This document shows positions 55,691 through 64,000 of a stretch of DNA of 64,000 bases, piece after piece. The stretch comes from Hordeum vulgare subsp. vulgare (taxonomy: Eukaryota > Streptophyta > Magnoliopsida > Poales > Poaceae), in the NCBI RefSeq assembly GCF_904849725.1, contig NC_058519.1:182455703-182519702 (forward strand). The letters are read 5' to 3'. Position 1 is the stretch's first letter; each line of letters opens with the position of its first letter. A model generated the notes under the pieces. That model did not search any database and had not been told where the DNA came from. It worked only from the letters and a program-made list of their open reading frames with translations. The position numbers and the translations under genes were made by a program.

Positions 55691-56713
55691 CTACTCCCAT
55701 GGATGGTCCTGGCGAAACCCAAAATCATAATGGGAGTTATACAGGATTGCTGCAGCCACTGCCTGAATAGCTGTCTCGCGAAGTCGAGCAGCCGTCGCCT
55801 CCCTCTCATACTCCTCTGCCTCTCCTCTGGTTATGTAGTATCTTCGTTTTACCTGAGAGTCAAAGAAAGCAGGAGCAGGAAGGGTAATAGGGAAAACACG
55901 CTGCCGGTTAAATATCAAGCGGTATAGGAGGGATCCATGATCTCTCTCAAGGAACTGGTAGCGTGTTAGAGCGACACGATCAAGGTAGGTTGTACGGAGA
56001 GGAGGGTCTTCTGAACGGATGGATATTCCAAGAAAATCTGCTAAGCGTGTAGCATAAACTCCACTAAAGAAATCCCCCTCACTGGCTTTTTTATTCAGCC
56101 TCCTTGCTATTATAGCTCCCATATTGAAGCTCCTGTCACCTGTTACTGCGCTCTTAAGGATACTAAGGTCGGAAGCGCATAGGTGACAATGTGCACCCTT
56201 GCCGTTAATGCACCTACCTATGAAGAGGGCAAAGTAGTGCAAGGCAGGGAAATGGATGCTTCCTATGGTGGCTTGCGTGATATCTCTGGTTTCTCCAACA
56301 GTTATACTGGAGACAAAGTCTCTGACCGACGACTTAGAAGGATCATTAATACTACCCCCATCGGGTATCTTGCAAATCCTATTGAAATCCTCCAAATCCA
56401 TGGCATAGGAATTGTTGTACAGATCAAACAGTATGGATGAGTCACGGCCAACTGAAAATTTAAATCTACACACGAAAGAGGAAGTGAGCATAGCATACTG
56501 TTTACATTTATCTGAGAGGAATTCTTCTAACCGGGCATTGCAGACAAGTGTATCAAACTCATCCTTGAAACCTGCTTCGATCGTAAACTCATCGGAAGGC
56601 CATTCACATGGTTGCACCGGTGCGTCCCTTAGTTGAAAAGGTTCGGGCTCCCAAAAATAAAGATGGGGACCCTTCTTACTTGAGGAACCACCATGAAACT
56701 TCCTCCTGAACAT
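55691..56713 (-). CDS. 3' ORF (340 aa) in env position, ATHILA-ORF-like
   Basis: Intact frame. I choose the ATG at 56713 (MFRRKFHGGSSSKKG) because a good 3' splice site lies 12 bases before it; an open frame extends to 56815 but would then lie in the presumed intron. Composition is soluble and mixed, with segments such as WEPEPFQLRDAPVQPCEWP, DEFDTLVCNARLEEFLSDKC, DLEDFNRICKIP, HFPALHYFALFIGRCI and FFSGVYATRLADFLGI, and a basic helical end (EAEEYEREATAARLRETA). This resembles the plant ATHILA ORF family as I remember it. No clear signal peptide or transmembrane anchor, so 'env' only describes the position. The intact frame suggests the protein mattered recently. Confidence 0.65.
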   Translation of the reverse strand: MFRRKFHGGSSSKKGPHLYFWEPEPFQLRDAPVQPCEWPSDEFTIEAGFKDEFDTLVCNARLEEFLSDKCKQYAMLTSSFVCRFKFSVGRDSSILFDLYNNSYAMDLEDFNRICKIPDGGSINDPSKSSVRDFVSSITVGETRDITQATIGSIHFPALHYFALFIGRCINGKGAHCHLCASDLSILKSAVTGDRSFNMGAIIARRLNKKASEGDFFSGVYATRLADFLGISIRSEDPPLRTTYLDRVALTRYQFLERDHGSLLYRLIFNRQRVFPITLPAPAFFDSQVKRRYYITRGEAEEYEREATAARLRETAIQAVAAAILYNSHYDFGFRQDHPWE

Positions 56714-56725
56714 AATTTCCTTTTG

Positions 56726-56947
56726 CTGAAATTTTTGAAGTTCAAGAGAAAAGTGAATGAAGACCATGCATACCTTGTAGCAACTACTCCTACTAGTGCC
56801 TAGAGACCATATCACGCACTAAAACTACTTGGGACCAGCTAAAATCAACCTTTCTAGCTCAAGAACAGGGTCACCAAGGTAGCAAGAATAAGCGAAGGAT
56901 AAAGCACTAGAGCAAAAACTAATTGGACCAATGGAGGAGTCACTTAC
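56726..56947 (-). other. Presumed intron in the 3' ORF transcript (222 bp)
   Basis: On the minus strand a consensus donor TTG|GTAAGTGA (56948/56947) and acceptor TTTCAG|CAAAAGG (56726/56725) bracket an A/T-rich stretch. The acceptor lies 12 bases before the ATG. The pair would place a spliced leader on the 3' ORF mRNA. Confidence 0.5.
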
Positions 56948-57300
56948 CAAGGAGTAATTTCGCCAAAACGGCTCGAAGAATGGTGCTTTGACCAAGGAGA
57001 TCGAAAATCACAGCCAAATGAGCAAGAACACGGGTTTGAGCTGCGAAACAATTTTTTCTTGAGGTGGAAGAAGAGGCTGGGAGCTGGAATGAGTGGAGGG
57101 GGTCCCTGTGGGCCCCACAAGCTTGCCCTTCGCCACCAGGGGGTGGCGGTGGTAGGGCTTGTGACCCACTGGTCTGGCCCCCAGGCCAGCTCTGAGGCCC
57201 AGTAATTTTCAAAAATTCCAGAAAAAAACATACTAAATTTCCAGGACCATCGGAGAACTTTTATTTTCGAGGTATTTTTCTTCGGGATGCTAAAACAGAA
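56948..57300 (-). promoter_or_regulatory. U3-like module upstream of the 3' ORF
   Basis: Reading the minus strand from 57300: AAAAGTTCTCCG, GTCCTGGAAATTTAG, TTTTTGAAAATTACTGGG, CCAGTGGGTCACAAGCCC, then the inverted repeat around CCACCCCCTGGTGGCG to GGGCAAGCTTGTGGGGCCCAC (57169-57108). These match in order the element's LTR U3. No obvious TATA box follows here; a C/T-rich leader does. Confidence 0.6.
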
Positions 57301-57630
57301 AACAGGAAAAGCTAAACTAATTCTATCATTTTTCTTCTAAGAAAAAGAAAATGAAAGCTCAAAACGAGGTATGTGACTCTTTGATTCATCCATTTCATGG
57401 TCATCAAAGAAATCCGTCAATGGGGTTGATCAAGCCCTCATGACAAAACCTTCTTGAATCGCAAGAGAGAACGGAGAATTTTGAAATAGCCACTAAGTCA
57501 CCTCAATGGGGCTATGTATCTCCCCAACAAGAAAATCATACTTCATCTTGACATGAGGAATAGGGCATTCAAAGCTCCCAATAAGAATCGATGAAGTCTT
57601 TTCGATAGCATTGATGCAATGTACTTGATA
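57301..57630 (-). other. Spacer between gag-protease stop and U3-like module
   Basis: A/T-rich, no ORF. In a complete Athila element RT-RNase H-IN would be here; nothing of them remains. Confidence 0.5.
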
Positions 57631-59931
57631 TCATTTCTTCGGAAAGTGCACTGTGTGCTCATTACCGTTGACATGGAAAGTGACATTGCCTTTGTTGCAA
57701 TATATAACAGCCCCTGCAGTGTTTAAAAAGGGTCTTCCGAGGATGACAGCCATGGCATCGTCCTCTGGAATATCCAAGATAACAAAGTCTGTTAAGATAG
57801 TAGTATTAGCAACCACAACAGGCATATCCTCGTAAATGCTGATAGGGAAAGCAGTTGATTTGTCGGCCATCTGCAGAGAAATTTCAGTGGGTGTCAACTT
57901 ATCCAACTCAAGTCTACGATAAAGAGAGAGCGACATAACACTAACACCAGCTCCAAGGTCACATAAGGTAGTTCTTACGTAGTTTCCTTTAATGGAGCAA
58001 GGTATAGTGGGCACTCCGAGATCACCAAGTTTCTTAGGAGTTCCACCTTTAAAAGTGTAGTTGGCAAGCATGGTGGAGATCTCAAGATCTGGTATCTTCC
58101 GTTTATTAGTCACGATATCTTTCATGTACTTGGCATACGGAGACATCTTGAGCATATCAGTTAACCGCATCTGCAGAAAGATGGGTCTTATCATCTCAAC
58201 GAAACGCTCAAAATCCTCATCATCCTTTTTCTTGGATGGCTTAGGAGGAAAGGTCATAGTTCTCTGAACCCATGGTTCCCTTTCTTTACCATGCTTCCTA
58301 GCAGTGAAGTCATTCTTATCATATCTCTTAGGTTGTGGGTTATCAGGATTAACCGTAGGTTCAATCTCCACATCCTCATCATTGCTAGGTTGAGCATTAT
58401 TATGAACATCACTGTTCATATTGTCACCAGGTTCATGTTCATCACTAGATTGTGTTTCTGCATCAGACGCAAAAATATCATTAGGTTCTTCAGGTGTGAC
58501 AGTATTTAGTGAACTGGCATGTAGGTTTCTATCATCCTTCTTATTCTCCTTAGGATGACTGGGTGTACCAGCATTGATTCCTTGAGAATCTTGATCAATT
58601 CTCTTAGGATGACCTTCAGGATACAATGGTTCCTGAGTCATTTTGCCTCCTCTAGTAATGACTCTGACAGAGTTGTCATTTAATTCATTGAGCAGGTCAT
58701 TCTGAGCTTGAAGTACTTGTTCTACCTGAGTAGTAATCATAGAGGCATGTTTACTCAGAAGCTTCAGATCGTTGACATTTCTGTCTATACAAGCACTTAA
58801 ATGGCTAAGCATACGAGTACTTTGTTCCAAATGTCTGCTAACATAATCATTGAAACTCTGTTGTTTGGCAACAAAGTTGTCAAATTCATCAAAGCATAGG
58901 CTAGCAGGTTTGTCAAAAGGAATATCACTCTCACTGAACCTACGTAGAGAATTCACTTCTACTACCTGTATCGGGTTATCGAGACCATAGATCTCTTCGA
59001 TAGGTGGTAGATTTTTGACATCTTCAGATCTAATGCCTTTCTCTTGCATAGATTTCTTGGCTTCTTGCATATCTTCGAAACTGAGGAATAGAATACCTCT
59101 TTTCTTTGGAGTTAGCTTAGGAGGTGGTTCGGGAATAGTCCAAGCATTATCTTTGATCAAGATGTTATTCAGTAGGGTCTTAGCTTGTTCTACAGTTCGT
59201 TCCCTAAAAACACAACCGGCACAACTATCTAGGTGGTCTCCAGAAGCATCGTTAAGTCCGTTATAGAGGATATCAAGTATCTCGTTCTTATTAAGAGGGT
59301 GATCAGGCAAAGCATTTTGTAGCTGGACGAACCTCCCCCAAGCTTGTGGGAGACTCTCTTCTTGGAGTTGAGCAAAGCTGTATATTTCCTGCAAGGCAGC
59401 TTGCTTCTTATGGGCAGGGAAATATTTCTCACAGAAGTAATAGACCATATCCTGGGGACTACTCACACATCCAGGAGCAAGAGAGGTGAACCAGACTTTA
59501 GCGTCATCCTTTAGAGAGAAAGGAAACAACTTAAGGATATAGTAGTGGCAGATCTTCTCCTCATTAGCAAAAAGGGTGGCTATATCGTGTAGTTTGGCAA
59601 GATGGGCTATAGCGTCATCCTTATATATAGCATCATCAGGCATAACATCTCTAGCAATATCAGGCAGAGCAGTATCAAGCATAGCATCTCTAGCAGTATC
59701 AAACATAGCATCATCAGGCATAGTATCAAGCATAGCATCTCTAGCAGTAGTATCATAAGCATCATCAAGCACATGCAACATATCAAGATTTCTTGCAGGA
59801 GGTGATGTCGCAAACTTACTCATAACTGAAGGTGAATCAAGTGCAGAGCTAGATGGAAATTCCTTACCTCCCCTCATAGTTGAGGGCAAGACTTTGGTTT
59901 TCGGATCCTTCAGATTCTTCATAGTGATCAA
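57631..59931 (-). CDS. gag: Gag-protease polyprotein of the minus Athila-like element (766 aa)
   Basis: Intact. The start is at 59931 or the next Met (MKNLKDPKTK), only about 40 bases after the PBS. Residues about 60-110 are an imperfect repeat of Asp/Ala/Met blocks (ARDAMLDT, MPDDAM, ARDVMPDD). The capsid region at about 115-240 includes LFPFSLKDDAKVWFTSL, YFCEKYFPAHKKQAAL, SLPQAWGRFVQLQNALP. A helical linker and an acidic Asn/Pro-rich linker follow. The protease at about 640-766 has TLCDLGAGVSVMSLSLYRRL (D-L-G-A-G active site) and AVILGRPFLNTAGAV. No zinc knuckle. The protein ends after the protease without RT, so it can form particles but not copy RNA. Confidence 0.85.
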   Translation of the reverse strand: MITMKNLKDPKTKVLPSTMRGGKEFPSSSALDSPSVMSKFATSPPARNLDMLHVLDDAYDTTARDAMLDTMPDDAMFDTARDAMLDTALPDIARDVMPDDAIYKDDAIAHLAKLHDIATLFANEEKICHYYILKLFPFSLKDDAKVWFTSLAPGCVSSPQDMVYYFCEKYFPAHKKQAALQEIYSFAQLQEESLPQAWGRFVQLQNALPDHPLNKNEILDILYNGLNDASGDHLDSCAGCVFRERTVEQAKTLLNNILIKDNAWTIPEPPPKLTPKKRGILFLSFEDMQEAKKSMQEKGIRSEDVKNLPPIEEIYGLDNPIQVVEVNSLRRFSESDIPFDKPASLCFDEFDNFVAKQQSFNDYVSRHLEQSTRMLSHLSACIDRNVNDLKLLSKHASMITTQVEQVLQAQNDLLNELNDNSVRVITRGGKMTQEPLYPEGHPKRIDQDSQGINAGTPSHPKENKKDDRNLHASSLNTVTPEEPNDIFASDAETQSSDEHEPGDNMNSDVHNNAQPSNDEDVEIEPTVNPDNPQPKRYDKNDFTARKHGKEREPWVQRTMTFPPKPSKKKDDEDFERFVEMIRPIFLQMRLTDMLKMSPYAKYMKDIVTNKRKIPDLEISTMLANYTFKGGTPKKLGDLGVPTIPCSIKGNYVRTTLCDLGAGVSVMSLSLYRRLELDKLTPTEISLQMADKSTAFPISIYEDMPVVVANTTILTDFVILDIPEDDAMAVILGRPFLNTAGAVIYCNKGNVTFHVNGNEHTVHFPKK
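59620..59765 (-). repeat. Coding minisatellite in gag
   Basis: Imperfect units of about 21-30 bases built on CATAGCATCTCTAGCAGTATC repeat five to six times in frame, giving the Asp/Ala/Met-rich repeats of Gag residues 60-110. Confidence 0.75.
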
Positions 59932-59972
59932 CGGATATAAATCCCAAGTAACTCAGAGAATATAGCAATACC

Positions 59973-59990
59973 TCCCTGGCAACGGCGCCA
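59973..59990 (-). promoter_or_regulatory. Primer-binding site, tRNA-Asp type
   Basis: TGGCGCCGTTGCCAGGGA on the minus strand, nine bases from the 5' LTR; identical to the PBS at 41542. Confidence 0.88.
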
Positions 59991-59999
59991 CAAAAATGC

Positions 60000-61494
60000 T
60001 GACTCCATAACAGCAGACCTTCCCTTGCAATGGCACCAGAAGAATGCTGCTAGCACTCTCCCGCAATCGAAACTAGAAGAATGTTGTTGACGGCCCACCA
60101 ACGTGTGGGATCGTAGCAGGTTTCGAGGGTAGAGTATTCGACCCAAATTTGTTGATCGCCAAACAGGAGGTGAGAGAATACTCTCGATTATTAGCAGCTG
60201 AATGTGTCAGATTCAAACACACCTGAAAGATTAGTATCTGCAAGCAAAGTAGTAACACCAAAGTAGCGAGTAACAACAGTGGCAAGGAACAGCAGTAGTG
60301 ACAGTAGTAGCAAGTAGCAACAGAGCAAGCGATGGTAGTAGTAGTAGTAGCAGAGCAAGACAAGTAACAGCAGCAGTAGGACAAACTCGTAGGCAATGGG
60401 TCGGTGATTTGTTTGGATGATATTCATCATGCAATAGTTATAACACGGAGAGATAAGTGGCTATCTCCCGTTCGTCAATGTGATGTAGGCATGCATTCTG
60501 TGTGTCGTCATACATGCTTAGGGAAAAGAACTTGCATGACATCTATTGTCCATCCCTCCTGTGGTAGCGGGGTCCAAAAGGAAACTACGGGATATTAAGG
60601 TTCTCCATTTAATAAAGAACCGGACCAACGCATTAGCACTTGGTGAACACATGAACTCCTGAAACTATGGTCATCACCGGGAGTGGTTCCAGTTATTGTC
60701 ACTCCGCTGTTGTCGGATCATAACACATACTAGGTGACTACACCTTGCAAGATCGGATCTAAAACACACATATATTGGTGACAACATAATAATTTCAGAT
60801 CTGAAATCATGGCACTCGGGCCCTAGTGACAAGCATTAAGCATGGCAAAGTAGTAGCAACATCAATCTCAGAACATAGTAGATACTAGGGATCAATCCCC
60901 ATCAAAACTAACTCGATTACATGATAGATCTCATCCTACTCATCACTGCCCAGCGAGCCTACGAATAGATTACTCAAGAACGGCGAAGAGCTTCATGGAA
61001 TTGGAGAGGGAAGAAGGTTGATGATGACGATGGCGACGATTTCCCCTCTCCGGAGCCCAAAACGGACTCCAGATCTGCCCTCCAGATGAAGAACAGGATA
61101 TGGCGGCGCCTTCGTATCGTAAAAGCGACGAAATTTTTCTTTATATTTTTTCTGGGATGAAAGTGAACTTATAGAGCTGAGATTGGGGGCGGCAGAGCCG
61201 TGTGGGCCCCACAAGCTTGCCCACTGCCACGAGGGGGTGGCGGTGGAAGGGCTTGTGGTCCACTGGCCCACCCCCTCAGGTGGATCTTTGCGCAGGTATT
61301 TTTCATATTTTCCAAAAGTGCCCCCCGTCAATTTTTAGGACGTTTGGAGAACTTGATTTCTGCACAAAAACAACACCAAGGCAATTCTGCTGAAAACAGC
61401 GTTAGTCCAGGTTAGTTCCATTCAAATCATGCAAATTAGAGTTTAAAAAAAGGGAAAAAGTGTTTGGAAAAGTAGATACGATGGAGACTTGTCA
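60000..61494 (-). repeat. 5' LTR, 1495 bp
   Basis: Direct copy of 52254-53748 with a few percent differences, starting TGACAAGTCTCC on the minus strand. Inverted repeat at 61202-61258, TATA box CTATAAG close to 61168-61175 (minus), CAGTAG-rich stretch at about 60240-60390. Confidence 0.88.
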
Positions 61495-64000
61495 GCTCTC
61501 GTCACTCATCGCCATGTGCACGTCATGCACCTCGGCAACCTTCAAGCGGAAGCCCAGCGAGGGAATCGGCCACGACCGTTAACCATGCTAATACTTAGTC
61601 GAGGTTTATCGCCTATCTGAGGGTAACCCGCACGAAAGTCCGGCCGAGGTTTCCGCCACGGCCCCAAACGATGTGTGCAGGGTTCCCAAGCCCACCATCT
61701 GAGTGCCACTTGGTACATCGTGCCACTGCCTACCGCATCATAGCCCACCTCTAAGGTCAGCGCTACGCACGGCCTCCGACATGACTATAAACACCAGAAA
61801 CGACTTGCAACTCATGGACCGAGTACTAAGCGATTAATAAGTCGAGAGGGTCAATTAAGTATCCCAACGTGTGGTAGTATCTAGTCTTGGATTACATACA
61901 CGGACCTCAGGTCCTAAGGACGGTTCGAATGAAACAACCCGCCATGTACTCCTACATAGGCTTTCACCGGTAGCTTTACCAAATCAGGTTCAACACACGA
62001 CCTTTACCAATTGATCACATTCTCACGATCCCGTTCATCACCCAGATGACAAACCATACACAACTCTAAGCATATCATGCATAGCATAATAATACACATC
62101 ATGGCTCAAGCATCTACCAGGTATGCTAGGTTGCAAGGTTCAACTATTTACTGTGACAAGGACAGGTCATGCAAAGGAAGTGGATTCAACTAACGTGGTA
62201 AAAGCATTGAAAGTATTTTGACCTAATGCAATAAATTAGAGCAGGAGCGAGAACATGGGATTTATCGGGATGATCAAAATGGTTGCTTGCCTTGTTGCTC
62301 AACAGAGGGGTGATATCCGTCAGTCGGATAATCAGACGTATCCGGAGGGGCGGAGCCTACCGGAATAACAACAATCAATCAAGATCAAACATATGCAACA
62401 AAATATTGCATGAAATGCAATGTATCATGGTTTGAGATGACTAGCAGAACCCTTTGGGTGCTCTTGATTTGTAATTATAATTCAAATATCATTTGAATTA
62501 TAGTTTAGCAAATTCTTTTAATTGATTTGACCTGATGCTGTTTCATAACTTTGTTTTTCATGCATGAAAATAGCACCATTGGATTCCTTCAATTTTTCTG
62601 ATCCTTTTACATATATTATTTGTCAAATTTGGAGTTATATTCAATTTTCTATGAATTGCCAAAGTTTTGAACTTATTCTGGAATTGTTTTTAAACAGGAA
62701 AGTCTTTATTGCATCAGCATGACATCAGCAGGTCAATCTAGCCGTTGAAAGTCAAACCTGACCAGTGGGACCCACTGGTAAGTGACTCTGGCCAGTTTTT
62801 AGTTAAGTTTAAACTTAAATAGGTATTTAACAGTGCTGGACCCACATGTCACTGACTATTTAGGTTTTTAATTAATTAATTATTTTTATTAACCTAATTT
62901 TAATTAGCCAAGGGGCTGGCCCCACCTGTCATAGGCTCAGGGGTGTCAGATCCACCGCGGCGAGGTCGATCTCGTTGGTGGTGAGCCTCCGGCGACCACC
63001 ATAACGGCGGAGGGGCTCGGAAATGCATCTCCGATGACCAAACTTCATGCGGAGGGCACCAGACGAACGACACTTCACCCGCGGCTCCATTTTTGCACGT
63101 AGCAGGGGATGAAATGGCCGCAGATGACGCCGGCGATGAGCTTGGCGGCGGCCGAAGCTCGGGCGTCATCGGGGTCATCAAAACAGAGGGTATCACGCAT
63201 GGGGCTGGGCTCCTACAACATCTACGCGACGCTTTGAAGCCATTGGTGGCCTCAGAATGACTAGCCGATCACCGGAGAGCTACCGGCGACGAGGTCCCGC
63301 GGCGGATCTCGTCAGGCTTCGGTGGAATCGGGGCCTAGAGGAAGGGATTGAGGGGGAAACTTGGGGGAAAGAACCCTGAGCTCACACGGAGTGCAGAGGC
63401 GTCGTGAGTGGGCTCGGGGATGGCCTGAGGAGGGAGAACAACGGCGGCGAGCTCCGGTGACCCGAGGAGGAAGATGACGGCGTCACGGCGTCATCTTCCT
63501 CCTCGGGTCAGCGGAGCTCTCCGTCGTTGTTCTCCCTCCTCAGGCCATCCCCGAGCCCACTCACGCGGAGTGCAGAGGCGTCGTGAGTGGGCTCGGGGAT
63601 GGCCTGAGGAGGGAGAACAACGGCGGCGAGCTCCGGTGACCCGAGGAGGAAGATGACGGCGTGGCGGCGTCTGAGGGGTTCTTGGCGTCTTGCGACTAGT
63701 TGGAGAGCTTCAGGTAGCGAAGGTGAAGCTAAAGCGCAACTCAGGAGAGAGGGAGAGGGGCTGGAGCGACGGCGAGCTCGAGCTCAAGCTTTGGTCATGG
63801 CGGCCGCGAGAGATAGAGAGAGAGAACTGGGGGCGAATGGCGAGGGGATGAGCACGGTGAGACCTCGGGGAGCTTATCCCCGTTTGCGCCAGCGCGTTAA
63901 AGTGGCTAGGCAGGCACGCAGCTGCGTGGGCGCGCCGGGGAACGCGGCAGCCACCTCCTGCTCCGACTGGCAGGAGGAAGACGACTGGGAAAGGTGGGAT
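61495..64000 (-). repeat. Right LTR of the chromovirus, segment 3 (cut by the window end)
   Basis: Resumes at GCTCTCGTC, exactly the left-LTR order after 31140, and runs to the equivalent of about 33445. The first ~600 bases are the second half of copy 2 of the internal duplication. GC-rich zone from 62940. Contains the fold-back triplication at 63388-63662. Confidence 0.88.
63388..63662. repeat. Direct-inverted-direct triplication (fold-back) in the LTR
   Basis: Segment 63404-63482 is followed by its reverse complement (63489-63564, short spacer TCACGG), then by a direct copy (63567-63662). The left LTR has one copy of the segment (33007-33112), so about 180 extra bases arose after the LTRs diverged. 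Confidence 0.9.

Larger units (their letters stand above)
52254..61494 (-). mobile_element. Athila-like element with gag-protease and a large 3' ORF, lacking RT/IN (9.2 kb)
   Basis: LTRs 60000-61494 (5') and 52254-53748 (3'), both 1495 bp. Target duplication GATCT (52249-52253) and GCTCT (61495-61499); the left LTR of the host reads GCTCT, so one base mutated. PBS matches tRNA-Asp. Minus-strand order: gag-PR (59931-57631), U3-like module (57300-57100), presumed intron, 3' ORF (56713-55691), PPT copy, non-coding, PPT. No RT, RNase H or integrase, so it depended on a related autonomous element such as the one at 40038. Its two ORFs are intact. Confidence 0.9.
29931..64000 (-). mobile_element. 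Chromovirus (Tekay/Del-like) gypsy element, running past the window end
   Basis: Minus-strand order: right LTR (39973 onward, split by two insertions), PBS, leader ORFs, gag, PR, RT, RNase H, integrase with chromodomain, PPT, left LTR (33951-29931). LTR ends are TGTCACATCC and GGGGTCCCGACA. The C-terminal chromodomain defines a chromovirus; gag-pol layout and long LTRs fit Tekay/Del. Inserted into its right LTR are the Athila-like elements at 40038-50128 and 52254-61494. By comparison with the left LTR, about 500 bases of the right LTR lie beyond 64000. Several catalytic residues are mutated, so this copy is dead. Confidence 0.88.

Noticed and set aside
55691..56713. True retroviral envelope gene
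   Set aside because: No signal peptide, cleavage site or transmembrane anchor is apparent; only the position is env-like.

Overview
The window looks like intergenic DNA from a large grass genome, most likely Triticeae (wheat, barley, rye or Aegilops). I found no convincing single-copy host gene, tRNA or rRNA. Almost every base can be assigned to nested LTR retrotransposons of several Ty3/gypsy lineages, one Stowaway MITE and a microsatellite. Lineage names come from recalled protein and end motifs, not from database searches. Family names (such as Sabrina, WHAM or Laura) are deliberately not asserted.

Layout. (1) 1-6206, plus: the 3' part of an LTR element with a zinc-knuckle Gag remnant, an Asp-rich degenerate ORF, a diverged tandem duplication, seven copies of the polypurine motif AAGCTTGGGGATGC, and a 3' LTR at 4570-6206. 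(2) 6207-9202, minus: a decayed DUF4283/zinc-knuckle-type ORF, cut at 6207 by the first element. (3) 9203-29328, minus: a Tat-like gypsy element with gag and protease, no recognisable RT or integrase, and an intron-bearing gene on the opposite strand (10458-13666). Its left LTR is doubled, and PPT-like internal sequence continues beyond its right LTR. (4) Inside it, 15637-26350, minus: a gag-only element with 3.76-kb LTRs, a tRNA-Met type PBS and a perfect TTACT target duplication. (5) 29329-29930: a remnant of a second Tat-like copy, (AT)29, a 123-bp Stowaway MITE and an AT-rich gap. (6) 29931 to beyond 64000, minus: a chromovirus (Tekay/Del-like) element with gag, PR, RT, RH, IN and a chromodomain, an extra leader ORF, and about 4-kb LTRs. 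Its right LTR has a ~985-bp internal tandem duplication and a fold-back triplication, and it is split by two Athila-like elements. (7) 40038-50128, plus: an Athila-like element with damaged gag-pol and a small 3' ORF. (8) 52254-61494, minus: an Athila-like element with an intact gag-protease ORF, no RT/IN, and a 340-codon 3' ORF.

What stands out is the regulatory architecture of the Athila-like elements. Both carry, between gag/pol and the 3' ORF, a segment resembling their own LTR U3: an A/T-rich leader, the GC-rich inverted repeat CACAAGCTTGCCC...GCTTGTG and, in one, a TATA box. Both carry a second exact copy of the polypurine tract a few tens of bases after the 3' ORF stop. In the minus element a plausible 222-bp intron lies between the U3-like segment and the ORF. 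The 3' ORF therefore looks like a self-contained cassette (promoter-like module, ORF, PPT). The ORFs carried are not visibly related between the two elements. Repetition of PPT-like motifs recurs in the first element and in the gag-only element.
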